From Plasmodium coatneyi (Eukaryota; Apicomplexa; Aconoidasida; Haemosporida; Plasmodiidae): DNA of 64,000 nucleotides. The notes below the pieces were generated by a model that was not told the origin of the DNA, did no database searches, and was given only the letters and a program-made list of their open reading frames with translations. The stretch lies in NCBI RefSeq assembly GCF_001680005.1, contig NC_033560.1, forward strand, positions 747,501-811,500, given 5' to 3'. The position numbers and the translations under genes are program-made. Of this stretch, positions 44,211 through 54,589 are shown one piece after another (the stretch's first letter is position 1; the number at the start of each line of letters is the position of its first letter).

Positions 44211-47200
44211 ATGTACTCAAGGAACTATTTGTGCGAGGACGATGAGTGGGGGGTGGAGGAGGGCCAAGGACTACCTTCTCATATAACAGAAGGGGAAAGA
44301 AAAGGAAGTAAAGTTACACGTGAAAAGGCTGAAAAGGCTGAACTTGTTGCTGATGAAGTGAATGGGGGAGATTTTTTTTGTGACCATTTAGAAGGTACCC
44401 ATGGGAAGGCGCCACAGTTGGGTAGCATTGAGTATGTATCTTCCGGAAGTGAAGCCAAATTGGTAAGAGGCAGCAGCAAGCAGAGCCTTCCACGGGGGGA
44501 AAATCACTCCTCTAGACGTCACGTTTCTGTGCGGCATGCCTCTATGCAGAGTGGTACCTCCATGAGGTGCGCTACTGAACGGAACTCCTCGGGCAGCATC
44601 CTCTGGTTCGACTCGAACGATAGTGTTCGATCCCAGGGGGGAAGAAAAATAAAAGAGAAACAGAAAGGGGAACGAATTAACCAAGCAGTCGATCACGCAA
44701 CGGATGTGTTAACTAAAGACCATGGACGACTGCATCAAGTGAAAGAAAAAATGAATTCATCCTTCGACCTGTGGGAAAGTAGCAACTCTGTTGGTCACCC
44801 CGAGGGGGAGGTGCAGCAACTGGAAGAGGACCTCCTACTTAAAGGGAAGACCAACCTTTACAACTACAAGTTTAGCACGGAAGGGGAGGCTTCCAGCGAG
44901 GGTGACCAGCGTGAAAATTGGGGGGAGCTCAACCAGTGTAGCGAACTCAATTCAGGTGGAAGTCATCACCAAGGGGGGAAGCACACGAACGTGCGTATGC
45001 GTAGCCAGGACGTGTGTCACGCGGATTATGTGAATGGAAAACGCAGGGAATCGTGTGAAGAGAACAGTTCCAACTGGAGCGAACCTCCTACTGGCGCAGT
45101 CAGAACAAAGAAGGAGAATTCACACGTATTTATTAAACAGAAGCAGATGAACGAGGTTGACCCGAGTGGAAGGAGGGGCCTCTCAAGTACGCATAGAAAC
45201 CAAGCAAAGAAGACTCCCTCCAGTGGAAGTCTGCATAATAGTAACATGAGCAGCCACCAAACGGACCATCCCAAAGAGGGGGAGAAAAAAATAACGCAGT
45301 CAAAAAAAGAAGGTGTAAGTGTTAAGGGTGGGAATAGATTAATGAGGTCTATTTCCACCACTTTGTCGGAACGGTCGGGCAGGCAGAACAGGCAAAGTAG
45401 CGTTATCATGAGCAGTAGCAGCAGCAGGGGCGATGATCTGGGTGGTTCGCAAAGACCTTTCCCCGGTGCGGATTCGAAGGGGGCCACAGCAAAAGTAAAC
45501 ACAAAAATGAAGAAAAAGAAAAACAACAATAGCAACAGCAGTAACAGAAGCAACAACAACCTCGTGTTCTTGTCGGATGATGAAGGGAGTGTTCTGGACA
45601 CCACGGCGGTCAGCGAAGAGAGTAAATTTTTCCACGAGATTAAGGCGTACCTCAATTATAAGAGCAGGGTGGGAACGCTAGACGAGGAGGATGCAACTCA
45701 CGAGGATGACGCGCTTCACCTGGATGACGCATCTTCGGAAGTGCCAACCCAGAGGGGAAACAATAACCCCCTCGAGTGGGACATCCAGGTGAAGCGATCC
45801 GAAAATGCGGCCAAACGGAGAAGCGCCTCTAGGAAGAAGCAGCCCGCCAGGCAGTCATTACCAGCCGAGGGGGAGACGGTATCCAAAATGGGTAGCTGTA
45901 GCAGCAGCGGTGATATAGTACCAAAGTTAAACGCGGGGGAGAGGCATACCAACCCCACCTCTCACCAACGAAGTGACGGTGGAAAGCGTATCTCCCAAAA
46001 CGTGGGGGAGGAAGAAGAAGGTGGGCATGTTGCAAAACACTACAGCGAAGTGAACGCTGGAGGGGTGAATCCCCCTAAGGAACACACAAAGTTAACCCCA
46101 AGACGGGAAAAAGTCGAACGCATCGATGGGATGATTGACCTTTCGGAGGAGACGAAGAAGACGCTGCACTCAGTCGAATATTTAGAGCACATCGGAAGGG
46201 AACGAACTGGGAGTCACCTCCCCCATGGTAGGATTGAGAGCCCCCCTTTGATCGACCTTACATTGGCGGAAGAAACCAACCGAGGTGAATGCAGGGGGGT
46301 AGCTCCAAGTGCCCATGTCAGAGATGGGGACAAGCTATCCAGTGAAGAACTGGGTAAGAAGAGCAATGGTAGCCGCTATTCACCCGAAAGGAACGTAATC
46401 GGAAGGAAGGACGACAACACCCCAGACAGTTTCGACACAGAACAGGTGGAGCAACACCCTCCTCCTACCGATGGAAGCGCCAACAGTGTGGGGAACAACG
46501 CAGGGGAGGTCTCTTCTCTTCCTGGGGGGGAAAACGGACCCAGGATCAGATTCCCCTTTCCACAGCGGGGAAAAAAATTTAAGGACATTTTCATTTCGTT
46601 CATTAGGAGGGGCGATGCGGGGAGAAGCAACGAGGTGGGAACAAACCATCAGGAGGGAAGAAGCCCCGACGATGGGTCCAATGGGCAAGTGCCGCTTGAG
46701 CGCGAAATGACGAAAGAGGCAACCCAAACGGGAGAAGCGGACGAAGCCGAAGAGGGGGAAGAAAAGAACACAAAAATGGTAAAAGAGGCGGGCGATATCT
46801 CCTTCGAAGCGAACTCCCCCGGCAGAAAAAAGCCAAACACGTTGTACAACAATTTCCTGGAAAGTCTGAAGCATCCCTCTTGTAGAAATGTGATCGACAA
46901 GGTAAGGATATTCATTCAGAGGTTTCCCAAAAATGTAAGTAGAGAAGTGGCAGCCAACAAAATCCATGAGTTCATAAATGAGACGCAACCGATTCTGCTA
47001 AACTGCCACATATACAAGAGTGTGAACAAGTACCAGGCGAATGTGATAATTGAGGGGTATGAGAAGTTCCTGCTGCAGAAGTTGCACCCCTATGTGTACC
47101 GAATGGATCCTAAGGACAAGGACGAGGACGAGAAGATATACACGAAAATTAATTGCCTCCAGTGGGTAGAACTGAAGCACTTGGAAATAGCAGAAGATAT

Positions 47201-48056
47201 TCAATTGGACCGACTAAAACAGGCACAGGCGGAACTCTTGCGCATACAAAAAATGAGGGCCCCAAACGATAAGCTTATTATGGTACTTAACTGCTGCCGT
47301 GTTGTTACGTCTGCGGTTTACGCGGCGAAGAAGAATTCTAAGCGGCGCATGCAGGGGGGGAAGCAACACGGGTTAGATAAGCAAAACGATCCAGTCGTTA
47401 CGCAGGAGAACGCCGAAACGACCGTTGAAAGTGACGCACAGGATATGCAGTGTGACGGAGCTGAACTGGGCATCTCCAAAGCTGAATCGGATGTTGTGAA
47501 AGCCGAACTGGATGACGACGAGCTGCTGCCGTGCGCAGATGAAGTACTCCCCGTGCTCATCTACGTTATTATAAAAACCAACCCACCAGAACTTATTTCA
47601 AACATTGCTTACATCCAAAGCTTTAGACACCCAAATCATTTCGTGTCGGAAGAAGCCTACTCCTTCACGCAGTTCTGCAGTGGTGTAGAGTTCATTAAGG
47701 AACTTGGAAAGTCTACCTTCCTAAACATCCCAGAAGAGGAATACAAAAAAAAAGTGTCCCAGGCTGAGCAGTTTTACCTAGACGAAGTTAAAGAGAGCAA
47801 CAAAAAACTGCAGGAAGCAGCGGGAAAACTCACCAGCTTCATTAAACTCTCAAATGAGAAGAAACTGTGTGTGAACGTTATTAACAAAATAGAGGATCTA
47901 CAGTTGCGTTTCGAGGGGGAGGACAACTTCAACGCACTGACCGTTTCGAAATTGGCCGACATGTTCGAGGAGTACAAGATGCTCGTGCGGCTGAAGAATG
48001 AGATTTTGCGGGACATGCAGGAGCACGAGCAGGCCGTCAGCGCAGGTGACGCGTGA
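44211..48056 (+). CDS. VPS9: VPS9-domain Rab guanine nucleotide exchange factor
   Basis: VPS9 domains load GTP onto Rab5-class GTPases on endosomes. The 1,281-residue frame is intronless. Residues 1 to about 860 are hydrophilic, Ser/Lys/Glu/Gly-rich and mostly low complexity (for example a KKKKNNNSNSSNRSNNN stretch), with no recognised domain. From about 880 a helical bundle precedes the VPS9 core (about 980-1175). That core includes INCLQWVELKHLEI, RAPNDKLIMVLNCCRVV and ADEVLPVLIYVIIKTNPPELISNIAYIQSF, the conserved Asp and Tyr containing catalytic face, followed by FTQFCSGVEFI. An Asp/Glu-rich insert of about 80 residues interrupts the domain after AVYAAKKN. A coiled-coil C-terminus follows. 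This is the last core gene before the second antigen cluster; about 145 bases after its stop the SICAvar-derived inverted repeat begins. Confidence 0.88.
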   Translation: MYSRNYLCEDDEWGVEEGQGLPSHITEGERKGSKVTREKAEKAELVADEVNGGDFFCDHLEGTHGKAPQLGSIEYVSSGSEAKLVRGSSKQSLPRGENHSSRRHVSVRHASMQSGTSMRCATERNSSGSILWFDSNDSVRSQGGRKIKEKQKGERINQAVDHATDVLTKDHGRLHQVKEKMNSSFDLWESSNSVGHPEGEVQQLEEDLLLKGKTNLYNYKFSTEGEASSEGDQRENWGELNQCSELNSGGSHHQGGKHTNVRMRSQDVCHADYVNGKRRESCEENSSNWSEPPTGAVRTKKENSHVFIKQKQMNEVDPSGRRGLSSTHRNQAKKTPSSGSLHNSNMSSHQTDHPKEGEKKITQSKKEGVSVKGGNRLMRSISTTLSERSGRQNRQSSVIMSSSSSRGDDLGGSQRPFPGADSKGATAKVNTKMKKKKNNNSNSSNRSNNNLVFLSDDEGSVLDTTAVSEESKFFHEIKAYLNYKSRVGTLDEEDATHEDDALHLDDASSEVPTQRGNNNPLEWDIQVKRSENAAKRRSASRKKQPARQSLPAEGETVSKMGSCSSSGDIVPKLNAGERHTNPTSHQRSDGGKRISQNVGEEEEGGHVAKHYSEVNAGGVNPPKEHTKLTPRREKVERIDGMIDLSEETKKTLHSVEYLEHIGRERTGSHLPHGRIESPPLIDLTLAEETNRGECRGVAPSAHVRDGDKLSSEELGKKSNGSRYSPERNVIGRKDDNTPDSFDTEQVEQHPPPTDGSANSVGNNAGEVSSLPGGENGPRIRFPFPQRGKKFKDIFISFIRRGDAGRSNEVGTNHQEGRSPDDGSNGQVPLEREMTKEATQTGEADEAEEGEEKNTKMVKEAGDISFEANSPGRKKPNTLYNNFLESLKHPSCRNVIDKVRIFIQRFPKNVSREVAANKIHEFINETQPILLNCHIYKSVNKYQANVIIEGYEKFLLQKLHPYVYRMDPKDKDEDEKIYTKINCLQWVELKHLEIAEDIQLDRLKQAQAELLRIQKMRAPNDKLIMVLNCCRVVTSAVYAAKKNSKRRMQGGKQHGLDKQNDPVVTQENAETTVESDAQDMQCDGAELGISKAESDVVKAELDDDELLPCADEVLPVLIYVIIKTNPPELISNIAYIQSFRHPNHFVSEEAYSFTQFCSGVEFIKELGKSTFLNIPEEEYKKKVSQAEQFYLDEVKESNKKLQEAAGKLTSFIKLSNEKKLCVNVINKIEDLQLRFEGEDNFNALTVSKLADMFEEYKMLVRLKNEILRDMQEHEQAVSAGDA

Positions 48057-48199
48057 CTACAGATGTGACGCGGGGAAATGCTCGTTGGAGAGTTATATAC
48101 TCACCCAGTCGGCCACATGCACACAACTGGTCATTCCACCAATTTTGTAAATGTGATTACTTTTTACTTTTGCACCCCGTGCTGACCTTTTTTCTGTGT

Positions 48200-48446
48200 T
48201 TTTTTTTTTTTTTTTTCTTCTTTTCTCTTTTTTTTGTATGCAGACCTTTTATGTATAATCCTCCCTGAAACAGCTAAATAGCAGCCCACATTATTGTTCT
48301 TACACCCTGAAACACCTAAATATCAGGCCACACTATTGTTCCTAAACCCTAAAACAGCTGAATACCAGGCCATATTATGATCCTTACACCCTAAAACCTT
48401 AACGTTAAGTGTGAAATCCTACACAAACACACCCTAAAATGCGAAA
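48200..48446 (-). repeat. Left arm of 245-bp inverted repeat (SICAvar intron-derived)
   Basis: Reverse complement of 53316-53560 with only a handful of mismatches by eye. It begins in a poly(T) run 145 bases after the VPS9 stop and contains CACCCTGAAACACCTAAATA and CTAAAACCTTAACGTTAAG. The copy lies in the opposite orientation to the SICAvar intron that holds the other arm. It marks the exact core/antigen junction. Confidence 0.92.
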
Positions 48447-49952
48447 CCTTAACCCTAAGTGTGGAATCTTACACGCAACCTAAACCCTTAACCCTTCCTT
48501 CCTCCACGTACCACCCCTAACACCCCACCTACCACTTAACAACTTTCCTTCCACCAACATCCTTCCTTCCAACTACCACCACCCTAACAACAACCCGCCT
48601 ACCACATAACAGCCTTCCTCCTTAGACCCTCCTTCCCTTCCTTCCTTCCTTAGACCTCCTTCCCTTCCTTCCTTCCTTAGACCTCCTTCCCTTCCTTCCT
48701 TCCTTAGACCTCCTTCCCTTCCTTCCTTAGACCATCCTTTTCTTCCTTTTGTACTTAGACCATCCTTCCCTTCCTTCCTCCTTAGACCGATCTTTCCTTC
48801 CCTCCATTAGACCCTTCCTTTCCTTTCCTCCTCCCTTAGACCTCCTTCCTTAGGCCTCCCTTCTTTCCTTCCCTTCTTTAGACTCCTTTCCTTCCTTAGA
48901 CCACTTTTCTTCCTTCCCTTCCTATTATAATGCACACAGAGGGAGGACACAGAAATGGTGCACAGGAAGGAAGGTTGTTAGGTGGGTGGTTGGTGGTTGG
49001 TGGTTGGTGGTTGGTGGTAGGTGGTTTGTTGTTAGGGTGGTGGTAGGTGGGAAGGTCACTTTTTTAAGGAGAAAGAAGAACGGAAAAAAAATAAAAAAAG
49101 AAAAAGGAAAGGTTAAGGAAGAAGAAAAAGAAGATTTAGGTAAAAGAAAAAAGGTTTAGGTAAGAAAAAGAAGGATTAAGAAAGAAGAAGAAAAGAGGAA
49201 AGGAAGGTGTAAGGAAGGAAGGTTTAAGAGTAAAGGGAAAAAGGAAGGTTTAACGGGGAGAAAGAAGAAAGGAAGTTTTAAAGAGAAGGAAATTAAAAAA
49301 AAAAAAAGTTTAACGAAGAAAAATTTTAAGGGAAAAAGAAGTTTTAAGGGAAAAAAAAGAAAAGCGGGAATGTGAATAATTCCTTCCTTTTTTCCTTTTT
49401 TAAAGGAATGTAAAGAATGTATTTAGATAGAATGTATATGAGAAAGGGGGAAGATAGCTTCCCTCACTTCTTCTCCCTCTTCTTCTTCTTTTTTAGAGGA
49501 AGAAATACAATGCACAGGAAGGGGGGAAGGTTCCTTATTTTTTCTTGAAGGAATTAAAAAAGAGAAGAAAATAAGGAAAAAAGGTTAAAAGAAAAGAGAA
49601 TGTTTAAAAGGAAAAGAAGAAGAAGTTTAAAAAAAAAAAAAAAAGCAGAAAAGAGGAAAATAAAGAAAAAAGTAATTGAAAGTAAAAAGAGGAAGGGTGA
49701 ATAATTCCTTCCTTTTCTTCTTTATATAGGAGGAAAAGAATGAAAGAGGGAATTTGGGAAAAATAAGAGTAGTTATATTTTAAATATATACAGATGAGAA
49801 AATATTAGGAACGTGAGACATAAATGGAAGGAAAGATGCACAGAAGTGACAGGAAAGATATATAAAAATATTTCTGCCATGAATAATGAGAGAAGGATAT
49901 TAGTAAGAGTATACGGGAATTACATATAAATAGAAAGGGATAAACTATAATA
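48447..49952. repeat. Low-complexity region: pyrimidine-rich half then purine-rich half, upstream of SICAvar
   Basis: From about 48480 to 48930 the plus strand is almost purely C/T, with 27-base tandem units built around CCTTCCTTAGACCT (best at 48629-48737) and telomere-like CCTAAACCC pieces at the left. After a short break (48930-48960) the strand becomes G/A-rich to about 49740. That half includes a GGTTGGTGGTTGG tract at 48965-49055 that could form a two-tier G-quadruplex, and TTTAAGG/AAAGAAG repeats. 48569-48605 and 49009-49047 are inverted copies of each other. No gene seen; the SICAvar promoter must be in the right part. Confidence 0.75.
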
Positions 49953-52900
49953 ATGGAGGAATATACTGCATTCCTGCGAACTTGGCTGCGGAGGAGACAT
50001 ATACACGATGAAGCTGGATATGTAATTTATGTGCATTTAAAGTGTAGGAGGGAACCCCATATAAATCATGAAGGAAATTTAGTTAGAAAATCAAGCTGGA
50101 AATGTATGAGTATAGTACATATAGGAGCGTACTCTTCCTTATTATTTTCCCTTATAGGCCAGAATATGGGACGATCTGAAAGGAGAATGGAAGAAACTCA
50201 TTACAATTTTGAGCAAAGATACTGATGAAAATATAAAGTTGCTGTGTACTCAAGTGGCCGATGGGGATACTGAAATTGATGCGGGAAAAAGACCACTATG
50301 TAAGGCACTAGTAAAAACATTCCTTTACATGAATGGAATGACATTAGAAGGAGTGACGGTGGAGGAATCCGACGAAGAGGCGAAAAAGGAGAATTCCTAT
50401 ATGAGGTGTATAGTAGGTGCAGCGAGTATAATAAATTTATACGGGGACCACTGCTATTTCCAGGAAATGAGGAAACATGCATACGGAGCAGCGGAAGGAT
50501 GGAGGCAAGTAATAGGAGTCACGAACACTATAGACAAGTGCGCATGGATGGATTTTAAGAAGTTAAGAATAGGGAGCAAATTAATTGGAAGTACAGTAAA
50601 AGAATGGAATGAAGAAGACAGGAATAATGTTGCTGACAACAAGAATATAGAGAACCACAGGAACTGGTGCAGGCAGGGGAAGAAGAAAGTTTTTCCGCAG
50701 AGAAAAGGGAAAAAAGAAAAGAAAAGGGAAGATGATGCGCAGTGGTTAGAGGATGAGGATATAGGTGAAGTGAAAGCAGAAATAGAGGAGGGCGAATACC
50801 TGAAGAAGGAAGATATAGAGGATATAATAGGAAGAGTAATAAAAGGAGAATTAGGGAGAGATGAGGACATAAATAAAGCCTTAGATGAAAAAATTGAAGA
50901 AAGGAAAAGAGAGAAAGAGAAGCAGAAGCAGGGGGATGGGGCAGCAACACTGAGTAGGGCAGACAAATCTGCAAATCAACCCCAACCCCAACCCCAGGCA
51001 CCAGGACCTGTAACCAACCCTAAAAGTCAAGAATCTACTATTCAAGCCAAAACAGCAACTGATCCATGCTCCCCCTCCAACCAATCACCTGAGGAAAAAG
51101 AAGCAAGTGAACAGAAAGGGGAACAATTAAGAAAAGCATGGAAAGGCCATTCTTCCCCAATAACGAATGACGGAACATTAAATCAGGTAAGGGAGAGTGT
51201 AGTAAGGAGTCTTGTGGTATTTCCTTAGAAGAAAGAAGAAAAATGAAAAGAATAAATTAAAGCAATATATATAGAGAAGTAGACAATTAGGGGAATATAT
51301 ATAAAGAAAAAATGAAAAGAATCAATGAAAGGAATAAATAAAGAAAGGAATAGTCCATTAAAAGCGCATATATAAAGAAATAGACAATTAGAAGGAATAT
51401 ATATAAAGAGAAAAGGACAAAAGGAAAGAATGAAATAAATAAAAGAGCAGTTGATGAGAAAGTATAAATAAATAAACGAAAAGGAAAATGAAGGAAAATA
51501 AAAAAATGGAGAGGGAAATAAGAAAAAAAAAGTAGCATTATCAATTAGGGGGGCACATATATATACGGAGGAAGAAAGAAATATGTGTGATGGAAGTATG
51601 TTCATATGTCTATTTCTTCCTTTACTTCTTATTTTCAGGGAAAAATGGGGGAAGAAGTAAATAGAATGTTGACGGAATTGAAGGATTTTATGAGCATGAA
51701 TGAACATAAGGCGAAAATAACAACAATTTGTGGAGATATAACGCAAGCACCTGCGGGACGACATGTGACGCAGCCAAAACAAATATGCAAAACAATATTA
51801 AAAATAATATACTGGATGGAAGGCTGGGACAAAGTAGGGCATAAGTGGAAGGAAAAAGGAAAGAACAGTGGACAGGAATGGGAGTCATACTTAAAATGTA
51901 TAATAGGGAATACAGTTATATTGGAAATTTTAAAAAATAAGTGCAATATGGATCAGGTTATGAACATTATCTCTGAAACTATGGGTGGAAAGGGGAAACA
52001 TTTTCCGAAGAAGGGAAAAACTAAGATGGACTGTGACTGGGTTCAAGTTAAGGATATAGAAACTGCAGAACAATTATTTGGGGAAAAAACACAAAGGTGG
52101 ATACAACAAGGAAAAGAGAGTAGGGGTGGTATTTATATGTTCAATATGGTAATGCAATGGATGGAGTGTAAACCAGGGGAACAGAAGGAGGAAGGAAAAA
52201 GTGAAAAAAAAGATTGTAAGAGTGAAAGAATTATAGACTTAATGCATTGGGGGAAGTCAAAGGACTTGCAAGACCTAGTCAATACGAAGCCTCCTGTCAA
52301 GCCACCTGATGGTAAGAATAATCATCAGCATGATCCTAATACTACTCTTGGACCTGATGGTCTCCCCACACTGGACAATGATATTCCCATATCTGGAAAG
52401 GGGCCTACTGCTGTTGCAGAATCCATTGAAATTAATGCATATGGTAGCGGTAAGACAGATTTATTGTCCACGGCAATAACGCCTGAAAATACTCCATCAC
52501 TTCCTACAGGTACAGAAAAGGGTCCTGATCCCAGCAATCCAGGTTCCGCCGGTCCAAGCTCCACTGCTGAAGATCCCACTAAGCAAGGTTAGAGTCATAA
52601 GTGTGAAGAGCGAAAGAAAAGAAGATGGACACAATAGAAAATGTGCACCCCACCACACCTCTGCGTCTAATGACTCCTGGACTACAATGGAACTTGCACC
52701 TTACTTCATTCATTTTTCAGGTTCACCAGGTATAGCAGGTCCATCCGGTCCAGTAGGTCCAGCTGGTCCAGCTGCTCCTGTCTCAGCGGAAAAAATTCCA
52801 GCTAAAAGTTCAGAGAAAAGTGATGATGACAATCAGCAGCATGGTAGTACTAAGCAGAGTGTCGTTGTTGAACCTCAAACTAAGCAGAAACCTCTCGCTC

Positions 52901-54225
52901 ATCCAGCTCGTGCTGGACAGGCTATAGTTGTTCAGCCTTCCACTGATGACCATGTTACATTTCCAGGAGTAGGGGTTGCCCAGGGGGGTAGCCTGGGTCC
53001 AGAAGGAAGTATTCCTGTTCATAGTCCAAGTGTATCAGGAGGTGGACCCGGTAGTCAAACTGTTCCAAAAACACCCAAGGCTGCTCAAATTAGTAACAAG
53101 ATTGAGAACCTTCCTGATGTCCTTACCCCATACCTTCCTACCATTCCTGTCTTCATTGGTATTTCTGCTATGAGTTATCTCCTTTGGAGGGTAAGAAAAA
53201 AAAGGAGAAAATATATTTTCCGAAAAAAGGAAAAAAAAAAAAAAAAGGAATGAATGAGGAAATGAGTAAAGGAGTGTAGGATTTCGCATTTTAGAGGTGT
53301 GTATGTGTAGGACGATTTCGCATTTTAGGGTGTGTTTGTGTAGGATTTCACACTTAACGTTAAGGTTTTAGGGTGTAAGGACCATAATATGGCCTGGTAT
53401 TCAGCTGTTTTAGGGTTTAGGAACAATAATGTGGCCTGATATTTAGGTGTTTCAGGGTGTAAGAACAACAATATGGCCTGCTATTTAGCTGTTTCAGGGA
53501 GGATTATACATATAAGGTGTGCATACAAAAAAAAGAGAAAAGAAGAAAAAAAAAAAAAAAGGGAGCACACATCTTCTAACCCTTACTCTCTTTAACCTTA
53601 AGTGTACACTTCGTACTTGTTTTATGCTGATTGTTCTGGTCTTGGGAGCAACATTTCACACCTACAAAACTAATTTTTTTTTCTTTTATTTTAGTATTTT
53701 TTCTTTCGTGGTAAAAGAAGAAAACGTCACAGAAGAGCTCATCATCTACGTGGTCCTCCAACTTTGGAAGAACAACCTCTTGATCATGTGGAACAGCAGG
53801 ATGGTCCACATGAATATACCTTAGTAAAGGAGCGCACACAACCAAGATCTACTTCAACAAAAACGAAGAGGTCAAAAAAATTGGGTGTTGGTCGTCGTGG
53901 TGCTCGTCGTCCTGTTGGTCGACGTACCATTATTGATATACATTTAGAAGTCTTAGACGAATGTAAAAAAGGGGACCTCCATTCGACGAAGGAAGACTTT
54001 TTTGAAATTTTGGTTCAAGAATTTATGGGGAGTGAATTTATGAACGAAGAAAAGGTTCCTACAGAAAATGCTCCTGAGGAATGTGTTCGTAAAGAACAGG
54101 TTCATAGTTCAAATTTAGGTTTTAGTGAGGAAGACTTTGTTCTTAAGGAAGATGTTGCAAAGGAAAGTGTTATTAGGGAAGATGTTCCTAAGGAACAGGC
54201 TCCAAGTCCAGATTTCAGGATTTAG
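49953..54225 (+). CDS. SICAvar: SICAvar-type variant antigen, five exons, tail frame break
   Basis: A complete gene by eye, with exons 49953-50021 (MEEYTAFLRTWL), 50158-51186, 51639-52587, 52721-53190 and 53695-54225. All introns are GT-AG and phases agree, giving about 1,015 residues. Exons 2 and 3 each carry a Cys-containing extracellular module (MRCIVGAASI... in one, LKCIIGNTVI... in the other), each ending in low-complexity sequence. Exon 4 has a Pro/Gly/Ser-rich stalk and the membrane segment LTPYLPTIPVFIGISAMSYL. Exon 5 is the cytoplasmic tail with RRTIIDIHLEVLDE. The few exons resemble the shorter SICAvar class. A one-base difference near 54212 stops the tail at 54225, while tail-type repeats continue in another frame to 54589. 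The long last intron (53191-53694) holds the right inverted-repeat arm. Confidence 0.87.
53316..53560 (+). repeat. Right arm of 245-bp inverted repeat, inside SICAvar last intron
   Basis: Lies wholly within the intron 53191-53694. It contains GGGTTTAGG and TTTTAGGGTG pieces that resemble degenerate telomere repeats and ends in a poly(A) run. Its reverse complement is at 48200-48446. Confidence 0.92.
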
Positions 54226-54589
54226 GGAGGAAGACTTTGTTCCTAAGGAAGAGGTCCAGGGTTTTGGGTTTAGGGAGAAAAATTTTGTTCCTAAGGAAGA
54301 GGTTCTAAGTTCAGATTCCGGATTTAGGGAGGAAGACTTTCTTCCCAAGGATCAGGTTCCATGTTCATGTTTAGTGTTGAAGTTTCAGGATCTGAAGGAA
54401 GATTATGTTCCTAAGGAACAGGTTCCATGTGCAGATTCTGCGTTTAGGGTTGATGTTCCTGAGGGAAGTGTTCCTAAGGAGCAGGTTCCATGTTCAGGTT
54501 TCGGGTTTAGCGAAGAAGACTTTGTTCCTATGGAAGGCTTCGTTTCTAAGGAAAATGTTCCATGTTCAGATTCCGGGTTTAGGGTGTAG
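54226..54589 (+). pseudogene. Out-of-frame continuation of SICAvar tail repeats
   Basis: The frame two bases off from the SICAvar last exon stays open from about 54125 to 54589. From 54213 on it encodes about eight degenerate units of the type EEDFVPKEEV/SSDSGFR, ending FRV-stop exactly like the other SICAvar gene. This shows that the ancestral tail was about 120 residues longer. Either a one-base insertion in the T run near 54212 truncated the protein or the base is a sequencing error. Confidence 0.75.

Noticed and set aside
48965..49055. Possible CRISPR-like or regularly spaced repeat
   Set aside because: The GGTTGGTGG tract is a simple microsatellite without unique spacers, in a eukaryotic genome.
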